Shown piece by piece: positions 8,590 to 17,931 of a DNA stretch of 64,000 bases. The notes beneath the pieces are model-generated. The model made no database searches and had not been told where the DNA came from. It saw only the letters and a list, made by a program, of their open reading frames with translations. Position numbers and translations under genes: made by a program. This stretch comes from Phaeobacter porticola. Its GTDB lineage: Bacteria > Pseudomonadota > Alphaproteobacteria > Rhodobacterales > Rhodobacteraceae. The stretch lies in NCBI RefSeq assembly GCF_001888185.1, contig NZ_CP016365.1, positions 124,001 to 188,000 on the forward strand, written 5' to 3'. Position 1 is the first letter of the stretch. Every line of letters begins with the position of its first letter.

Positions 8590-10083
8590 TTAGGCCCTCA
8601 ACACCTTAGCAAGATCCTGCAAAGCAGGCACAAGCTGCTCTTCTGAGAAGCCGGCAAAGCCCAGGACCAACCCTTGCAGAACGGGTTCGCCTGTATAGAA
8701 CGTCGAAAGCGGCTGTACAGATAGTCCGACATTATTAGCCCTATCAGCCGCTTCGACGTCAGTCATGCGTAACGTCAACGCTGGACGAAGAATTGCGACT
8801 AAATGCATGCCTGAGGGCACCGGGTCGACAACCAGAAGATCTTCTGCATGAGTCTGAATTGCCTTCACCAGCGCGGTCTGCCGCTTTGCATAAAGTCGCC
8901 TCATGCGACGAATATGCGTGGCGAAATCACCGCTTTGCATAAACCGGGCCAGAACTGGCTGAACCATTATGGAAGCTTGTGCGTCAGTCTGCTGTAACGC
9001 TGCCCTAACGTTTGGCAGTAACGACCTTGGAAAGACCGTGAAGCCGAGCCTTAGCGCAGAAAAGACGACTTTGGAAAAGCTGCCGACATAAATTACCCGA
9101 TCCTGATGGTTGAGGCTCATCATGGCGGGTAGTGGCTGACCCTGATAGCGGTACTCGCTATCAAAGTCGTCTTCGATCACATAGCCATTTCTGGAAACTG
9201 CCCATTCGAGTAGCTCTAACCGCCGTGACAAGGGCAAGGTCATCCCCAGTGGATAATGACGCGATGGGGTGACTATCGCGGCCTTAGCTTCTGGTGTGGA
9301 TTGTATTGCGGTTTTGATATCAAATCCTTGGCGATCTACCGGAGCTGGCACAGCGATCAGCCGGTTTCGGTGAAGCGCTCGGTTCAGGACTGCAAAACCA
9401 GGATCCTCGGTTAAGACTTGGTCGCCCTCACGCAAGGCGCTCGCGGCGATCAATCCAATTGCTTCGACGACGCCAGAGGTGATAAATATCTGCTCTGGTG
9501 CGCAGATTAGCCCACGCCATTCACGCAGATGATCGGCAATGGCGACCCGCAGCGGATGCCAACCAGCTGGATCGGCACGGGTCAATAGTGCTGATTCCGG
9601 GTCGCGCCAGACCTGATCGTGATGGCGGCTCCACTGACGATACGGGAACAACCCTTGCTCTGGCACAGAAACATCGAAGGGGCGCGGGGGCGCAGGTTGA
9701 TTGGCCGCGACGTCGACAAGGTCGTAGGCAGGAGCATGCGGCGTAGCAGTTAGCTGTTCGGGCAGTTCGGCTTCGACGTAGACCCCGGATCGGGCGCGCC
9801 CCTCCAGGTAACCCTCGCTGATCAGCTGATCAATCACAGTAGAGACGGTGACCCGCGATACCGACAGTTCCTCGGCCAATGTGCGGCTTGACGGTAGTTT
9901 GGTCCCCGGCGGTATTCCCCGGTTCAGGATCAACCGTCTCAGTTGAGTCAATAACTGTGATTGTAGTGTCTCTTTTGCATTGCGCTCAAGAGATACGGAC
10001 AACAACGCAGCCCCTGCTCTGGCCTTAGTCATATTCGCATTTTGAGAAATTTGCTCAGTCCAGTCAAGGCGCGGCTTGCCCAT
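8590..10083 (-). CDS. MocR/PdxR-like transcriptional regulator (GntR HTH plus aminotransferase fold)
   Basis: A 497-residue two-domain protein. Residues about 38-110 are a GntR-type winged helix (LPSSRTLAEELSVSRVTVS, GYLEGRARSGVYV). Residues about 150-497 resemble a fold-type I aminotransferase with ITSGVVEAI, EDDFDSEYR and VGSFSKVVF, whose lysine is the PLP Schiff-base residue. MocR proteins use PLP or amino-compound binding to control genes for vitamin B6, GABA, taurine or other amino compounds. It starts 66 bases after the stop of the crotonase gene, on the same strand, so it could be co-transcribed with it or regulate that operon; the effector cannot be read from the sequence. Confidence 0.88.
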   Translation of the reverse strand: MGKPRLDWTEQISQNANMTKARAGAALLSVSLERNAKETLQSQLLTQLRRLILNRGIPPGTKLPSSRTLAEELSVSRVTVSTVIDQLISEGYLEGRARSGVYVEAELPEQLTATPHAPAYDLVDVAANQPAPPRPFDVSVPEQGLFPYRQWSRHHDQVWRDPESALLTRADPAGWHPLRVAIADHLREWRGLICAPEQIFITSGVVEAIGLIAASALREGDQVLTEDPGFAVLNRALHRNRLIAVPAPVDRQGFDIKTAIQSTPEAKAAIVTPSRHYPLGMTLPLSRRLELLEWAVSRNGYVIEDDFDSEYRYQGQPLPAMMSLNHQDRVIYVGSFSKVVFSALRLGFTVFPRSLLPNVRAALQQTDAQASIMVQPVLARFMQSGDFATHIRRMRRLYAKRQTALVKAIQTHAEDLLVVDPVPSGMHLVAILRPALTLRMTDVEAADRANNVGLSVQPLSTFYTGEPVLQGLVLGFAGFSEEQLVPALQDLAKVLRA

Positions 10084-10109
10084 AGTTTGAAATCTTAACC
10101 GGCCGGATC

Positions 10110-10139
10110 ACCCGCCCAGTTCATTCGAGGAGGGCGGGT
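10110..10139 (-). terminator. hairpin after the crotonase gene
   Basis: ACCCGCCC (10110-10117) pairs perfectly with GGGCGGGT (10132-10139) across a 14-base loop. It lies between the crotonase stop and the MocR start on the minus strand. It lacks a T tract on the minus strand, so it may be an attenuating or RNA-stabilising hairpin rather than a full terminator. Confidence 0.4.
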
Positions 10140-10148
10140 TCCTAAAAA

Positions 10149-10955
10149 TTAGTCGTTTGGGCGTACCCGTGCGGCGGTCTTGTTGGCGAATGCCTCTAGT
10201 CGCGCGCGCGCCGCTGGCTGGGTATTCACCACACCCGCCACGACTGCCTCGGCATAGGCCGCGTCCATACCAGACATATTGTTCAAATGGCTGATCGCAG
10301 AACAGATGGCGTAATTGGTTAACGGCAGGTTCTCAGCCGCGCGATCTGCAAGCTCTAGCGCCTTATCAAAGCTCGCCCCCTCGGTGATGTATTGCGCCAA
10401 CCCCAAATCGACCGCGTCCTGACCCTGGTAAACACGGCCCATCAGGATCATGTCGATCATTCGGGATTTGCCAATCAGATCAGACACACGAATGGTCGCA
10501 CCACCACCGGTAAAGATCCCGCGCTGCCCCTCTGGCAGGGCAAAATAGGTTGTTTGGTCCATAACACGGATATGGGCGGCGCTAGCCAATTCCAGCCCCC
10601 CGCCAACGACCGCACCCTGCAGAGCCGCAATCACGGGTACTCCACCGTATTCCATCTTGTTGAAAGCTTCATGCCAGCGCAGGCAGACATGCATGAATTC
10701 ATCAGGGCTGCGGTCTTCTTTCCAATGTTCCACCAAATCGAGGCCGGCACAGAAATGATCCCCCGCGCCGGCCAGAACCACGGCTTTGACCCCATTTCTG
10801 TGTGCGCCGCTGAAGAATTGAACCAGTTCCTCGACCGTTGCGGTATCCAGCGCGTTGCGCTTGGACGGGCGATTAAGGGTGACAATGCATACGCCGTTGT
10901 CACGCACGTCGATTGCGAGCTTCTCGTATGAGTTAAAGCTGTCTTTTGCCAACAT
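10149..10955 (-). CDS. enoyl-CoA hydratase/isomerase (crotonase) family protein
   Basis: A 268-residue crotonase-fold protein starting at ATG 10955, which has an AAAGGAG ribosome-binding site six bases upstream (a longer frame to 10997 is less likely). Diagnostic segments are [25 protein letters not shown] (CoA-binding and oxyanion-hole region) and [21 protein letters not shown] (second oxyanion glycine). Crotonases hydrate or isomerise enoyl-CoA thioesters. It follows the acyl-CoA dehydrogenase gene by 55 bases, so the two probably work in sequence: dehydrogenation, then hydration. The pairing resembles the DmdC-DmdD steps of DMSP demethylation, but general acyl-CoA oxidation is equally possible. 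Confidence 0.88.
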   Translation of the reverse strand: MLAKDSFNSYEKLAIDVRDNGVCIVTLNRPSKRNALDTATVEELVQFFSGAHRNGVKAVVLAGAGDHFCAGLDLVEHWKEDRSPDEFMHVCLRWHEAFNKMEYGGVPVIAALQGAVVGGGLELASAAHIRVMDQTTYFALPEGQRGIFTGGGATIRVSDLIGKSRMIDMILMGRVYQGQDAVDLGLAQYITEGASFDKALELADRAAENLPLTNYAICSAISHLNNMSGMDAAYAEAVVAGVVNTQPAARARLEAFANKTAARVRPND

Positions 10956-11010
10956 GGCGGGCTCCTTTCGGAATGAGAGAGACGCCTTGCAGCGCAAATT
11001 TCAATAGATT

Positions 11011-12783
11011 TTAGAACAGGCTGGCATCATCAAACAAGCTGGATGAGCCGCCAAGAATACGGGCGCAATCGCTGCCGCATTCGACAAGGATATGCTGAGC
11101 GTAGAATTGTGCGGTGGCGATTTTCTGCGACATGAATTCTGGGTCCTGCCCTTTGATCAGTTGTGCTTCTGCTGCCAAAGCTGCCCGTGCCAACTGCCAA
11201 CCCGCGGCGAGAGTTCCTGTCAAATTTAAGAACGGCACGCTGCCGCCAAACGCTGTTCGAGGGTCCTTTATCGCGGTGTCCAATAACCAGGATAGGCTTG
11301 TGTCAAAAGCAGCGCGTGCGTCAGAGAGGCGTTTGGCAATCTCTTGCAATTTTGGGCTGCTGGCCTTTAGCGCGGTCTCAGTCTCGGCAATCATTGATGA
11401 GAACTGGCGCGCTGTGTCGCCGCTGTCTCGCATAATTTTGCGGCCGAGCAAATCATTGGCTTGAATGGCGGTTGTACCTTCATAGATCGGCAGAATACGC
11501 GCATCACGATAGAACTGTGCCACGCCAGTTTCTTCGATAAAGCCCATACCGCCGTGGATTTGCACGCCCAATGACGTGACCTCCACCGCGCGTTCTGAAC
11601 AAAAACCCTTGACCAATGGTACCAAAAACTCTGCCATTGGCGTGACCTGTGGAGCGGCATCAACATCCCCGTTCTGCGAAAGATCCAGCCAGCCTGCGGC
11701 GGCCATGCAGAGAGAACGCCCACCTTCTACCAGTGCACGCATGCGCAACACCATCCGGCGCACGTCGGGGTGAGCGATGATTGAAGATGTTTCCGGGTTG
11801 TTAACGCCGATGGCCCGGCCCTGTATCCGGTCTTTGGCGTAAGCAAGCGCATGTTGGTACGCGCGCTCGGACAGGGCAACGCCTTGCACCCCTACTGCAA
11901 ACCGCGCCGCGTTCATCATGGTGAACATATATTCAAGGCCACGGTTTTCAACGCCGATCAGATACCCAGTGGCATCCGCATATTCCAGAACCGCTGTCGG
12001 GCTGGCGCGGACGCCCAACTTATGCTCGATACTCACACAGTGGACAGTGTTCCGGCCCCCTAGCGTGCCATTGCTTTTTACTAGATACTTTGGAACCAAA
12101 AACAAGCTTAGCCCCTTGGACCCCTGTGGCGCATCAGGCGTGCGGGCCAAAACCAGATGGATGATATTTTCTGACAGATCATGCTCACCATAAGTGATAA
12201 AGATCTTGGTTCCGCTGATCCCATAGCTGCCATCATCGCGGGGTTCTGCCTTGCAGCGGACCCGGCCCAGATCGCTGCCGGCCTGTGGTTCAGTCAGGTT
12301 CATGGTGCCGGTCCATTGACCAGCGACCAACGGGCGCAGGTACCGCTCTTTCTGTTCGTCTGATCCCGATAGTTGCAGGGCGTCAATGGCACCATCCGTC
12401 AGCAACGGGCAGAGGCCAAAACTCATATCTGCAGCGTTCAGCACTTCCGTCGCAGCCGCGCCAACCACGCGGGGCAACCCCATGCCGCCATGTTCAATGG
12501 GATGCGCTAGGCTTTGCCATCCCATCTCAACGAACTGAGTGTAGGCCTTTTCATAAGCGTCTGGCAGCACAACCTTGGAACCATCAAACTGTGCTCCAGC
12601 GGTGTCACCAACGGCAGGCAGCGGCGCAATAAGATCGGTGCAAAACCGGCCAAACTCCTCCAATGCAGCCTGGGCATCGGTCTGATCAACATCTGCATAT
12701 CGTGCCAACGCAGTGACTTCGGGCCATGACGACAGGTGCTCAATGTTGAACATCATGTCCCGAACCGGTGCTTGATAGGTCAT
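11011..12783 (-). CDS. DmdC/FadE5-like acyl-CoA dehydrogenase
   Basis: A 590-residue flavoprotein of the long acyl-CoA dehydrogenase subgroup. It shows the FAD-binding segments TMNLTEPQAGSDLG and ISGTKIFITYGEHDL, the IYEGTTAIQANDLLGRK block, and an extra C-terminal domain typical of DmdC and FadE5-type enzymes (about 590 residues rather than 380). The start at 12783 is chosen because MTYQAPVRDMMFNI is the conserved N-terminus and a GAGG element lies six bases upstream. DmdC oxidises 3-methylmercaptopropionyl-CoA in DMSP catabolism; related paralogs use ordinary acyl-CoAs, so substrate is uncertain. It is first in an operon with the crotonase gene. No dmdA or dmdB is present nearby. Confidence 0.85.
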   Translation of the reverse strand: MTYQAPVRDMMFNIEHLSSWPEVTALARYADVDQTDAQAALEEFGRFCTDLIAPLPAVGDTAGAQFDGSKVVLPDAYEKAYTQFVEMGWQSLAHPIEHGGMGLPRVVGAAATEVLNAADMSFGLCPLLTDGAIDALQLSGSDEQKERYLRPLVAGQWTGTMNLTEPQAGSDLGRVRCKAEPRDDGSYGISGTKIFITYGEHDLSENIIHLVLARTPDAPQGSKGLSLFLVPKYLVKSNGTLGGRNTVHCVSIEHKLGVRASPTAVLEYADATGYLIGVENRGLEYMFTMMNAARFAVGVQGVALSERAYQHALAYAKDRIQGRAIGVNNPETSSIIAHPDVRRMVLRMRALVEGGRSLCMAAAGWLDLSQNGDVDAAPQVTPMAEFLVPLVKGFCSERAVEVTSLGVQIHGGMGFIEETGVAQFYRDARILPIYEGTTAIQANDLLGRKIMRDSGDTARQFSSMIAETETALKASSPKLQEIAKRLSDARAAFDTSLSWLLDTAIKDPRTAFGGSVPFLNLTGTLAAGWQLARAALAAEAQLIKGQDPEFMSQKIATAQFYAQHILVECGSDCARILGGSSSLFDDASLF

Positions 12784-13410
12784 TGGTGCCTCGCTATTTT
12801 GTCCCGTCCGTCGAATATCTAGGTCCTGGCCCATTCGGCGACCATACCAGAATTGGACAAAGAGCTTTCCAAAAGTGACAAACAGCCGGACATGCAATTC
12901 ACAAGATGGCGCAGTGTAGAATGTGCGGCGAAGTTCCTCCAATCTACCAGATGCCTATCTCAGATTTGGATACCACAAGTTCTTCAGATGGTCGCCGGAG
13001 CATCTTCGCATTGCACGGCAAACATCACGTAAGTCGATGGACAGCCAATATGGCTCATAACCCCTGATGACAGTTGCTGCGAAAGCAATTCCTAAAAGGA
13101 AGACCTTTGGACATCTGTCGTAGCCCCGGCCTCCGAACAGTCAATCGACGTTCGGTAAGCTGCTCGACAGTGCCTGAGCGCTGGATATGGTCAAAGCCCA
13201 CACCGCGCCCTTTTCATGCCCATGCCGATCATCCACGCGCGCTCTACTATGGGATTTTGGAAAGCAGGATTCCAGGCGCGCCATATGCTCGTCACTAAGC
13301 CAGTATTAGTTGCTCATGTCACCAAGCCGCAATCAATGGGCCTTAATCCTAAGCTTTGGATATTGTAACAATCGTAGCCTCATCAATAGAGCAAGCCTAT
13401 ATCCCAATAG
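12784..13410. other. 627-bp region without a recognisable gene
   Basis: This should include the promoter of the acyl-CoA dehydrogenase gene at its left edge and the downstream end of the aldehyde dehydrogenase pseudogene at its right. A 74-codon frame at 13074-13298 (plus) has no ribosome-binding site and no protein-like pattern. I see no repeat or RNA gene. Confidence 0.5.
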
Positions 13411-14411
13411 TCACGCTGGCTGCGTAACCAATTTGATTTCCAGAAACTCCTCAATCCCATATACTCCTCCCTCCCTCCCGACCGGTGCCCGTTTTCTTAT
13501 TCCCACCAAAGAGGTTACCGGGGGCGACGTCGGCGCCGTTGACGAAAACCATGCCGTAGTCCAGCCGTCGGATCACTGCGGTCTAAATGGCGGGGTCATT
13601 GGAATAGACGTAGCCGGCCAGCCCGAATTCACTGTCATTGGCCACCGCGATGGCGCCACCGTGGTCTTCGAAGGGTTGCAACACGATCACCGGGTCAAAG
13701 ATATCCTGCCGCACAACCTCGGCTTTGCCGCCACATCCGCCAGGATCGTCGGTTTGACGAAATAGCCGGTATCCATACCGTCGGGGCGCCCCGCGCCACC
13801 GCAGAGCACCCTGGCCCCTGCGGCAATCGCCCCATGCAACAGGGTCTGGATGTGGTCGAACTGTCGACCATTGGCCAACGACCCCAGATGATCGCCGGAC
13901 CTTGCGGGATATCGCAGTGTCCATTCAGAGGCGGCGCGCTGTGCGGCTTCTTTGCCATCGTGATAGGCGCTGGCCTCGATCAATATGCTGGCTGTCGGAT
14001 CAGGCGATCGCCGCTTGGTAGTGTTTCGGCAAAGGCAAACCAGCGCAGGGCATCAAGAATGGCATCCAGCTGGATCAGGAATGTTTCGGCCTGCGCGTTG
14101 CGGGCCAGTTCAATCGGTGCCCCCATTTCCAGCAAGATCGCCTGCGCGAGGTCGTCCCGGCGGGATCTAAAACCGGCTCGAGCCCGTGCCAGCAGCGCGA
14201 TCCGGTCGGCCTTGCTGCCAAGCGCTCCGGCCAGATGGGCGCGTTTGGCCGCTGCCACCGCGACCTCCACATCGGCAGGGCCAGCGTGATGCAACATGGC
14301 GACCGAGGTTTCGGTGGCGGGGTTGATGACAGGGCTGCGCCGGGTGTCGGTTACGGGCGTCCAGCGGCCATCAATGTAACTGTGGGTCAGGTCGCTGGGA
14401 GCAGAGTTCAT
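13411..14411 (-). pseudogene. aldehyde dehydrogenase, deleted core and multiple frameshifts
   Basis: The N-terminal part (ATG 14411; YIDGRWTPVTDTRRSPVINPATE) is a normal NAD-dependent aldehyde dehydrogenase start for about 140 residues. It then jumps at about 13985, with a frame change, to LIEASAYHDGKEAAQ, a segment that normally follows the catalytic cysteine, so roughly the middle third holding the Rossmann core, catalytic Glu and Cys is gone. Further on there is another frame change (near 13715), an in-frame TAG after YSNDPAI (13585 region) and a final shift before GIEEFLEIKLVT, whose stop is at 13411-13413. The product cannot be an active enzyme. It closes the LacI-isomerase-oxidoreductase operon. 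Confidence 0.88.
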
Positions 14412-14540
14412 GGAAAAGGCCTCGGGTTGGGTCGAATGAGGTGATGACAGGGCGCCGGGCGCGCGCAGGCGCGGGATCCAAGGAGATGTCCCCCTTGGAT
14501 GCGGTCTTTCTGGTTGGTCGGATCAGGTGAGCCGTGGGGA

Positions 14541-15665
14541 TTACCGAGGGATCCAGGCCCCCCCTTCGGCAGAGGAGGTCTGCGCGGCAGAGATGAACCA
14601 CATCCCGTCCAGCCCCGCCTGAAGACCGGGCAGCATCGGATTGTCGGTGCCGGTCTCGATCACTTCGGCGATATCGGTGTAAAGCGTTGCGAACCCCTCC
14701 AGATATCCCTCCGGGTGGCCAGGTGGAACGCGGGTCCAGTCCGGGCCGATATTGGCGCCGCCACGAGTCAGGATCTGTTTGGGTTCACCAAAGCGGGTGA
14801 AGGTCATCTGATTGGGGTCCTGATGCTCCCACTCCAGACCGCCCTTGTCGCCATAGATGCGCAGGCGCAGGCTGTTTTCGCAGCCGACCGCAATCTGGCT
14901 GGCCCAGAGCATCCCGCGCGCGCCCTCGGCATAGCGCAGCAGGATATGGGCGTTGTCATCAACCTGACGTCCGGGCCCGAAACTGTGCAGCTCAGCCGAG
15001 AGCGCCTCTGGCGCCAGACCGCTGACAAAACAGGCGATGTTAAAGGCATGGGTGCCGATATCGCCAATCGCCCCGGCGCCGGATTGTGCGGGATCGGTGC
15101 GCCAGGCGGCCTGTTTGTGGCCCTCCTGTTCAATCACGTTGGTCAGCCAGTCCTGCGCATATTCCGCCTGCACCAGCCGGATCCGGCCCAGATCGCCGCG
15201 CGCAACCATGGCGCGGGCCTGCCGCAGCAGCGGATAACCGGTGTAATTATGGGTCAGAAAGAACCGCGCGCTGCTGCTGCGCGCCGCCTCTTTGATCGCC
15301 TCGGCCTCCGCCACGCTGGCGGCAAGGGGCTTGTCGCAGATCACATGGATGCCCGCGTTGAGAAAGGCGATGCTGGGACCTGCGTGCAGATGGTTGGGGG
15401 TCACGATGGCCACCGCATCGATGCCATCCTCACGGGCGGCCTCGGCCTCGGCCATCTCCGCAAAACTGGCATAGCTGCGATCCGGGTCAATCCCCAGCTC
15501 GGCGGCGCTGGCGGAGGCGCGCGCGGGATCAGAGGACAGCGCCCCGGCAACCAGCTGAAACCGGTCATCCATCCGCGCGGCGATCCGGTGCACCGCTCCG
15601 ATGAAGGCGCCCTGTCCGCCCCCGACCATGCCCAATTTGAGGCGTGTCTTGTGATCTGTCATCAT
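14541..15665 (-). CDS. Gfo/Idh/MocA family NAD(P)-dependent oxidoreductase
   Basis: A 374-residue enzyme with an N-terminal Rossmann fold (LGMVGGGQGAFIGAVHRIA), the family DKPLA motif (around residue 118) and a catalytic-region segment GAGAIGDIGTHAFNIACFV whose Asp and His align with the active site of inositol 2-dehydrogenase and its relatives. Such enzymes oxidise or reduce hydroxyls of sugars and cyclitols. It overlaps the isomerase gene by four bases (ATGA, 15662-15665), so the two are translationally coupled. The context of a LacI regulator, an ABC sugar-binding protein and an isomerase points to uptake and oxidation of a sugar or inositol-like compound. Confidence 0.88.
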   Translation of the reverse strand: MMTDHKTRLKLGMVGGGQGAFIGAVHRIAARMDDRFQLVAGALSSDPARASASAAELGIDPDRSYASFAEMAEAEAAREDGIDAVAIVTPNHLHAGPSIAFLNAGIHVICDKPLAASVAEAEAIKEAARSSSARFFLTHNYTGYPLLRQARAMVARGDLGRIRLVQAEYAQDWLTNVIEQEGHKQAAWRTDPAQSGAGAIGDIGTHAFNIACFVSGLAPEALSAELHSFGPGRQVDDNAHILLRYAEGARGMLWASQIAVGCENSLRLRIYGDKGGLEWEHQDPNQMTFTRFGEPKQILTRGGANIGPDWTRVPPGHPEGYLEGFATLYTDIAEVIETGTDNPMLPGLQAGLDGMWFISAAQTSSAEGGAWIPR

Positions 15666-16717
15666 AGTCCCAGCATCTCCCGGATTGTATCGTTGTCCCG
15701 TTCGCCCCCAGCAAAATCGTCAAAGGCCTTGTCGGTGACCTCGATCAGGTGGCGTTTGATGAACGGCGCGCCCTCGGCGGCGCCCTGTGCGGGCGATTTG
15801 AGGCAGCATTCCCATTCCAGCACCGCCCAGCTGTCATAGCCATATTGGGTCAGCTTAGAAAAAATCGCTGAAAAATCAACCTGCCCGTCGCCCAGAGACC
15901 GGAACCGGCCGGCACGGTTGGTCCAGTTCTGATAGCCTGAGTAGACCCCCTGCCGCCCGTCGGGATTGAACTCCGCGTCCTTCACATGAAAGGCATTGAT
16001 CCGATCATGGTAGAGGTCGATGAAGGCGAGGTAATCCAGCTGCTGCAGCAGGAAATGGCTGGGATCATAGTTGATCATCGCCGCCGCATGGCCGCCGCAG
16101 GCCTCCACAAACATCTCAAACGTCGCCCCGTCAAAGACATCCTCGCCGGGGTGGAGTTCAAATCCGATATCCTGCCCGCAGTCAGCATAATGATTGAGGA
16201 TCGGCGTCCAGCGCCGGCCCAGCTCGGTGAAGGTTTCCTCAATCAGCCCCTCCGGGCGCTGTGGCCAAGGGTAGAGATAGGGAAAGGCGAGCGAGCCGGT
16301 AAAGCTGACCGTATGCGACAGGCCAAGCCTCTGGCTGGCGAGGGCGGCCTTGTGCATCTGATCCACCGCCCAGGCCTGCCGCTTGGCAGGGTTGCCGCGA
16401 CACTGCTCCGGCGCAAAGGCATCCAGCGCGAGATCATAGGCCGGGTTCACCGCGACCAGCTGCCCCTGAAGATGGGTTGACAGTTCGGTGATCTCAACGC
16501 CCGCATCGGTGCAGATGCCCTTTACCTCGTCGCAGTAGGTCTGGCTTTCGGCGGCGCGCTCCAGATCAAAGAGACGGCTGTCGAATGTCGGGATCTGCAC
16601 CCCCCGATAGCCAAGGCCAGCGGCCCATTTGGTGATCGTCTCCAGTGAGTTGAACGGCGCCTCATCCCCGGCGAATTGCGCCAGGAACAGGGCCGGGCCT
16701 TTGATCTGCGTGGTCAC
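15662..16717 (-). CDS. sugar phosphate isomerase/epimerase (xylose isomerase-like TIM barrel)
   Basis: A 351-residue TIM-barrel protein of the AP-endonuclease-2/IolE-like superfamily. Candidate metal ligands appear at the expected spacing: FELHPGED (Glu), NYDPSHF (Asp, His), FHVKDAEF (His) and VLEWECC (Glu). Members isomerise or epimerise sugars or dehydrate inosose. The start is GTG 16717 with GGGAG about seven bases upstream. It follows the LacI gene by 23 bases and overlaps the oxidoreductase gene by four, forming one operon. The specific sugar is not determined. Confidence 0.85.
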   Translation of the reverse strand: MTTQIKGPALFLAQFAGDEAPFNSLETITKWAAGLGYRGVQIPTFDSRLFDLERAAESQTYCDEVKGICTDAGVEITELSTHLQGQLVAVNPAYDLALDAFAPEQCRGNPAKRQAWAVDQMHKAALASQRLGLSHTVSFTGSLAFPYLYPWPQRPEGLIEETFTELGRRWTPILNHYADCGQDIGFELHPGEDVFDGATFEMFVEACGGHAAAMINYDPSHFLLQQLDYLAFIDLYHDRINAFHVKDAEFNPDGRQGVYSGYQNWTNRAGRFRSLGDGQVDFSAIFSKLTQYGYDSWAVLEWECCLKSPAQGAAEGAPFIKRHLIEVTDKAFDDFAGGERDNDTIREMLGL

Positions 16718-16740
16718 GTCTGCTCTCCCTCGGGTCTGGG

Positions 16741-17781
16741 TTATTCCCAGGTGACAAATTCGGTTGGTACTTCCAAAAACTGCTGTGGTGGCAGCTCCGG
16801 CGATTTGATCGCCTGAAGGGCCGCCTTGGCGAGGAAGACGCCGGTGGCTTCGATATCTTCCTGCACGACAATGATTTCGGGGCGCACGAATTTCAGCATA
16901 TGCAGCCCCTCCTTGGCGACCACGTCGAACTCCTGCCCGACGGTGCAGCCGCAGCTTTCCATGCCGGCAACCACCGACATGGTGGCGTTGGTGGAGGCGC
17001 AGAGGAAGCCGTCGATTGTTGGATCTTCGCGGTGTTTCTGCGCCGCCCAGTTGCGCAGATCCTTATAGAGACCGTTGCTCTGGACCTGACGGGCCACGTG
17101 CAGCTGGATCCCCAGCGCCTTGGCCGCGTGGCGGGCGCCGTTCACCATATCGTTGGCATAGTTCTGCGCCAGAGGCGGCGCCAGCAGCACGATATTCCTG
17201 CGCCCCCGCGCCGCCAGTTCGGCAAGCGACAATTCGGAAAAGGCGAAATTGTCGAAGTCGTAATATGGGTGCTGATCGGCCCATTTGGTGCGCCCATGGG
17301 TGGCAAAGGGGAAATTCCGCTCAATCAGATATTCCGCGCGCTTATCCTCTGGTTCGACCTGATTGAAAATCACGCAATCTGCGGTCTGGTTCTCGACGAT
17401 GTAGCGCACCGCGCGCAGCGGGTCGTCGTCTGGAAACACCGGCGAGACATTGAGGTGATAATGGGTTTCGCGCAGCGCCAGCCCCAGCGAGGTCAGCAAC
17501 CGCGCCGTCTGGGTCATCATTTCGCGTTCTGCGGACATCACCAGACTGATGACATTGGTGCGCCCGGTGCGCAGCCGCACGCCAGCGCGGTTTGGCACAT
17601 AGCCGAGCGCATCGGCGATTTCGCGTACCTTCTTCTTGGTCGCCTCGCTGATATCGGGCGCATCGGAAAGCGCCCGCGAGACCGTGGGCACAGCCATGCC
17701 GCTGGCCTTGGCGATGGTTTTGAGCGTCGGCTTCTTGCCATCGCGGGGCAGACCGTCACTTGGGGGATTTGATTTGGGCAT
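16741..17781 (-). CDS. LacI family transcriptional regulator
   Basis: A 346-residue repressor with an N-terminal helix-turn-helix (TLKTIAKASGMAVPTVSRALSD), hinge helix (GYVPNRAGVRLRTGRTN) and a periplasmic-binding-protein-like effector domain. The start at ATG 17781 is chosen over 17880 because the HTH then begins about 20 residues in and a GAGG element precedes it. It is the first gene of the minus-strand operon and faces the sugar-binding protein gene across a 150-bp divergent promoter that contains a 34-bp palindrome, very likely its own operator. Confidence 0.9.
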   Translation of the reverse strand: MPKSNPPSDGLPRDGKKPTLKTIAKASGMAVPTVSRALSDAPDISEATKKKVREIADALGYVPNRAGVRLRTGRTNVISLVMSAEREMMTQTARLLTSLGLALRETHYHLNVSPVFPDDDPLRAVRYIVENQTADCVIFNQVEPEDKRAEYLIERNFPFATHGRTKWADQHPYYDFDNFAFSELSLAELAARGRRNIVLLAPPLAQNYANDMVNGARHAAKALGIQLHVARQVQSNGLYKDLRNWAAQKHREDPTIDGFLCASTNATMSVVAGMESCGCTVGQEFDVVAKEGLHMLKFVRPEIIVVQEDIEATGVFLAKAALQAIKSPELPPQQFLEVPTEFVTWE

Positions 17782-17881
17782 CGGTGCCTCGCCTTCCTCA
17801 CATCGGGGTTTGGGACCTCTATCAGATCCACGACCCCACGTCCTGATCTCCGTGTTGCAGAAAACATCTTGCGAGGTCAAT

Positions 17882-17915
17882 CTAAATCGTTATAAGTCGA
17901 TCTATAACGATTTAG
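17882..17915. promoter_or_regulatory. palindromic operator of the LacI-type regulator
   Basis: CTAAATCGTTATA (17882-17894) is perfectly inverted at 17903-17915, with an eight-base spacer. It lies 17 bases before the start of the sugar-binding protein gene, over its ribosome-binding region and probable promoter, and about 100 bases from the LacI start. Repression of both divergent operons is inferred. Confidence 0.75.
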
Positions 17916-17931
17916 TCAGGGAGGATAAATC

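Noticed and set aside
13074-13298. 74-codon open frame in the gap before the aldehyde dehydrogenase pseudogene
   Set aside because: No ribosome-binding site and composition unlike a protein; likely chance in GC-rich DNA.
14499-15839. 446-codon open frame on the plus strand
   Set aside because: It is antisense to the Gfo/Idh/MocA oxidoreductase gene, whose motifs are clear; long antisense frames are common in GC-rich genes.
16900-17772. 290-codon plus-strand frame opposite the LacI gene
   Set aside because: Antisense shadow of a gene with an unmistakable HTH and hinge.
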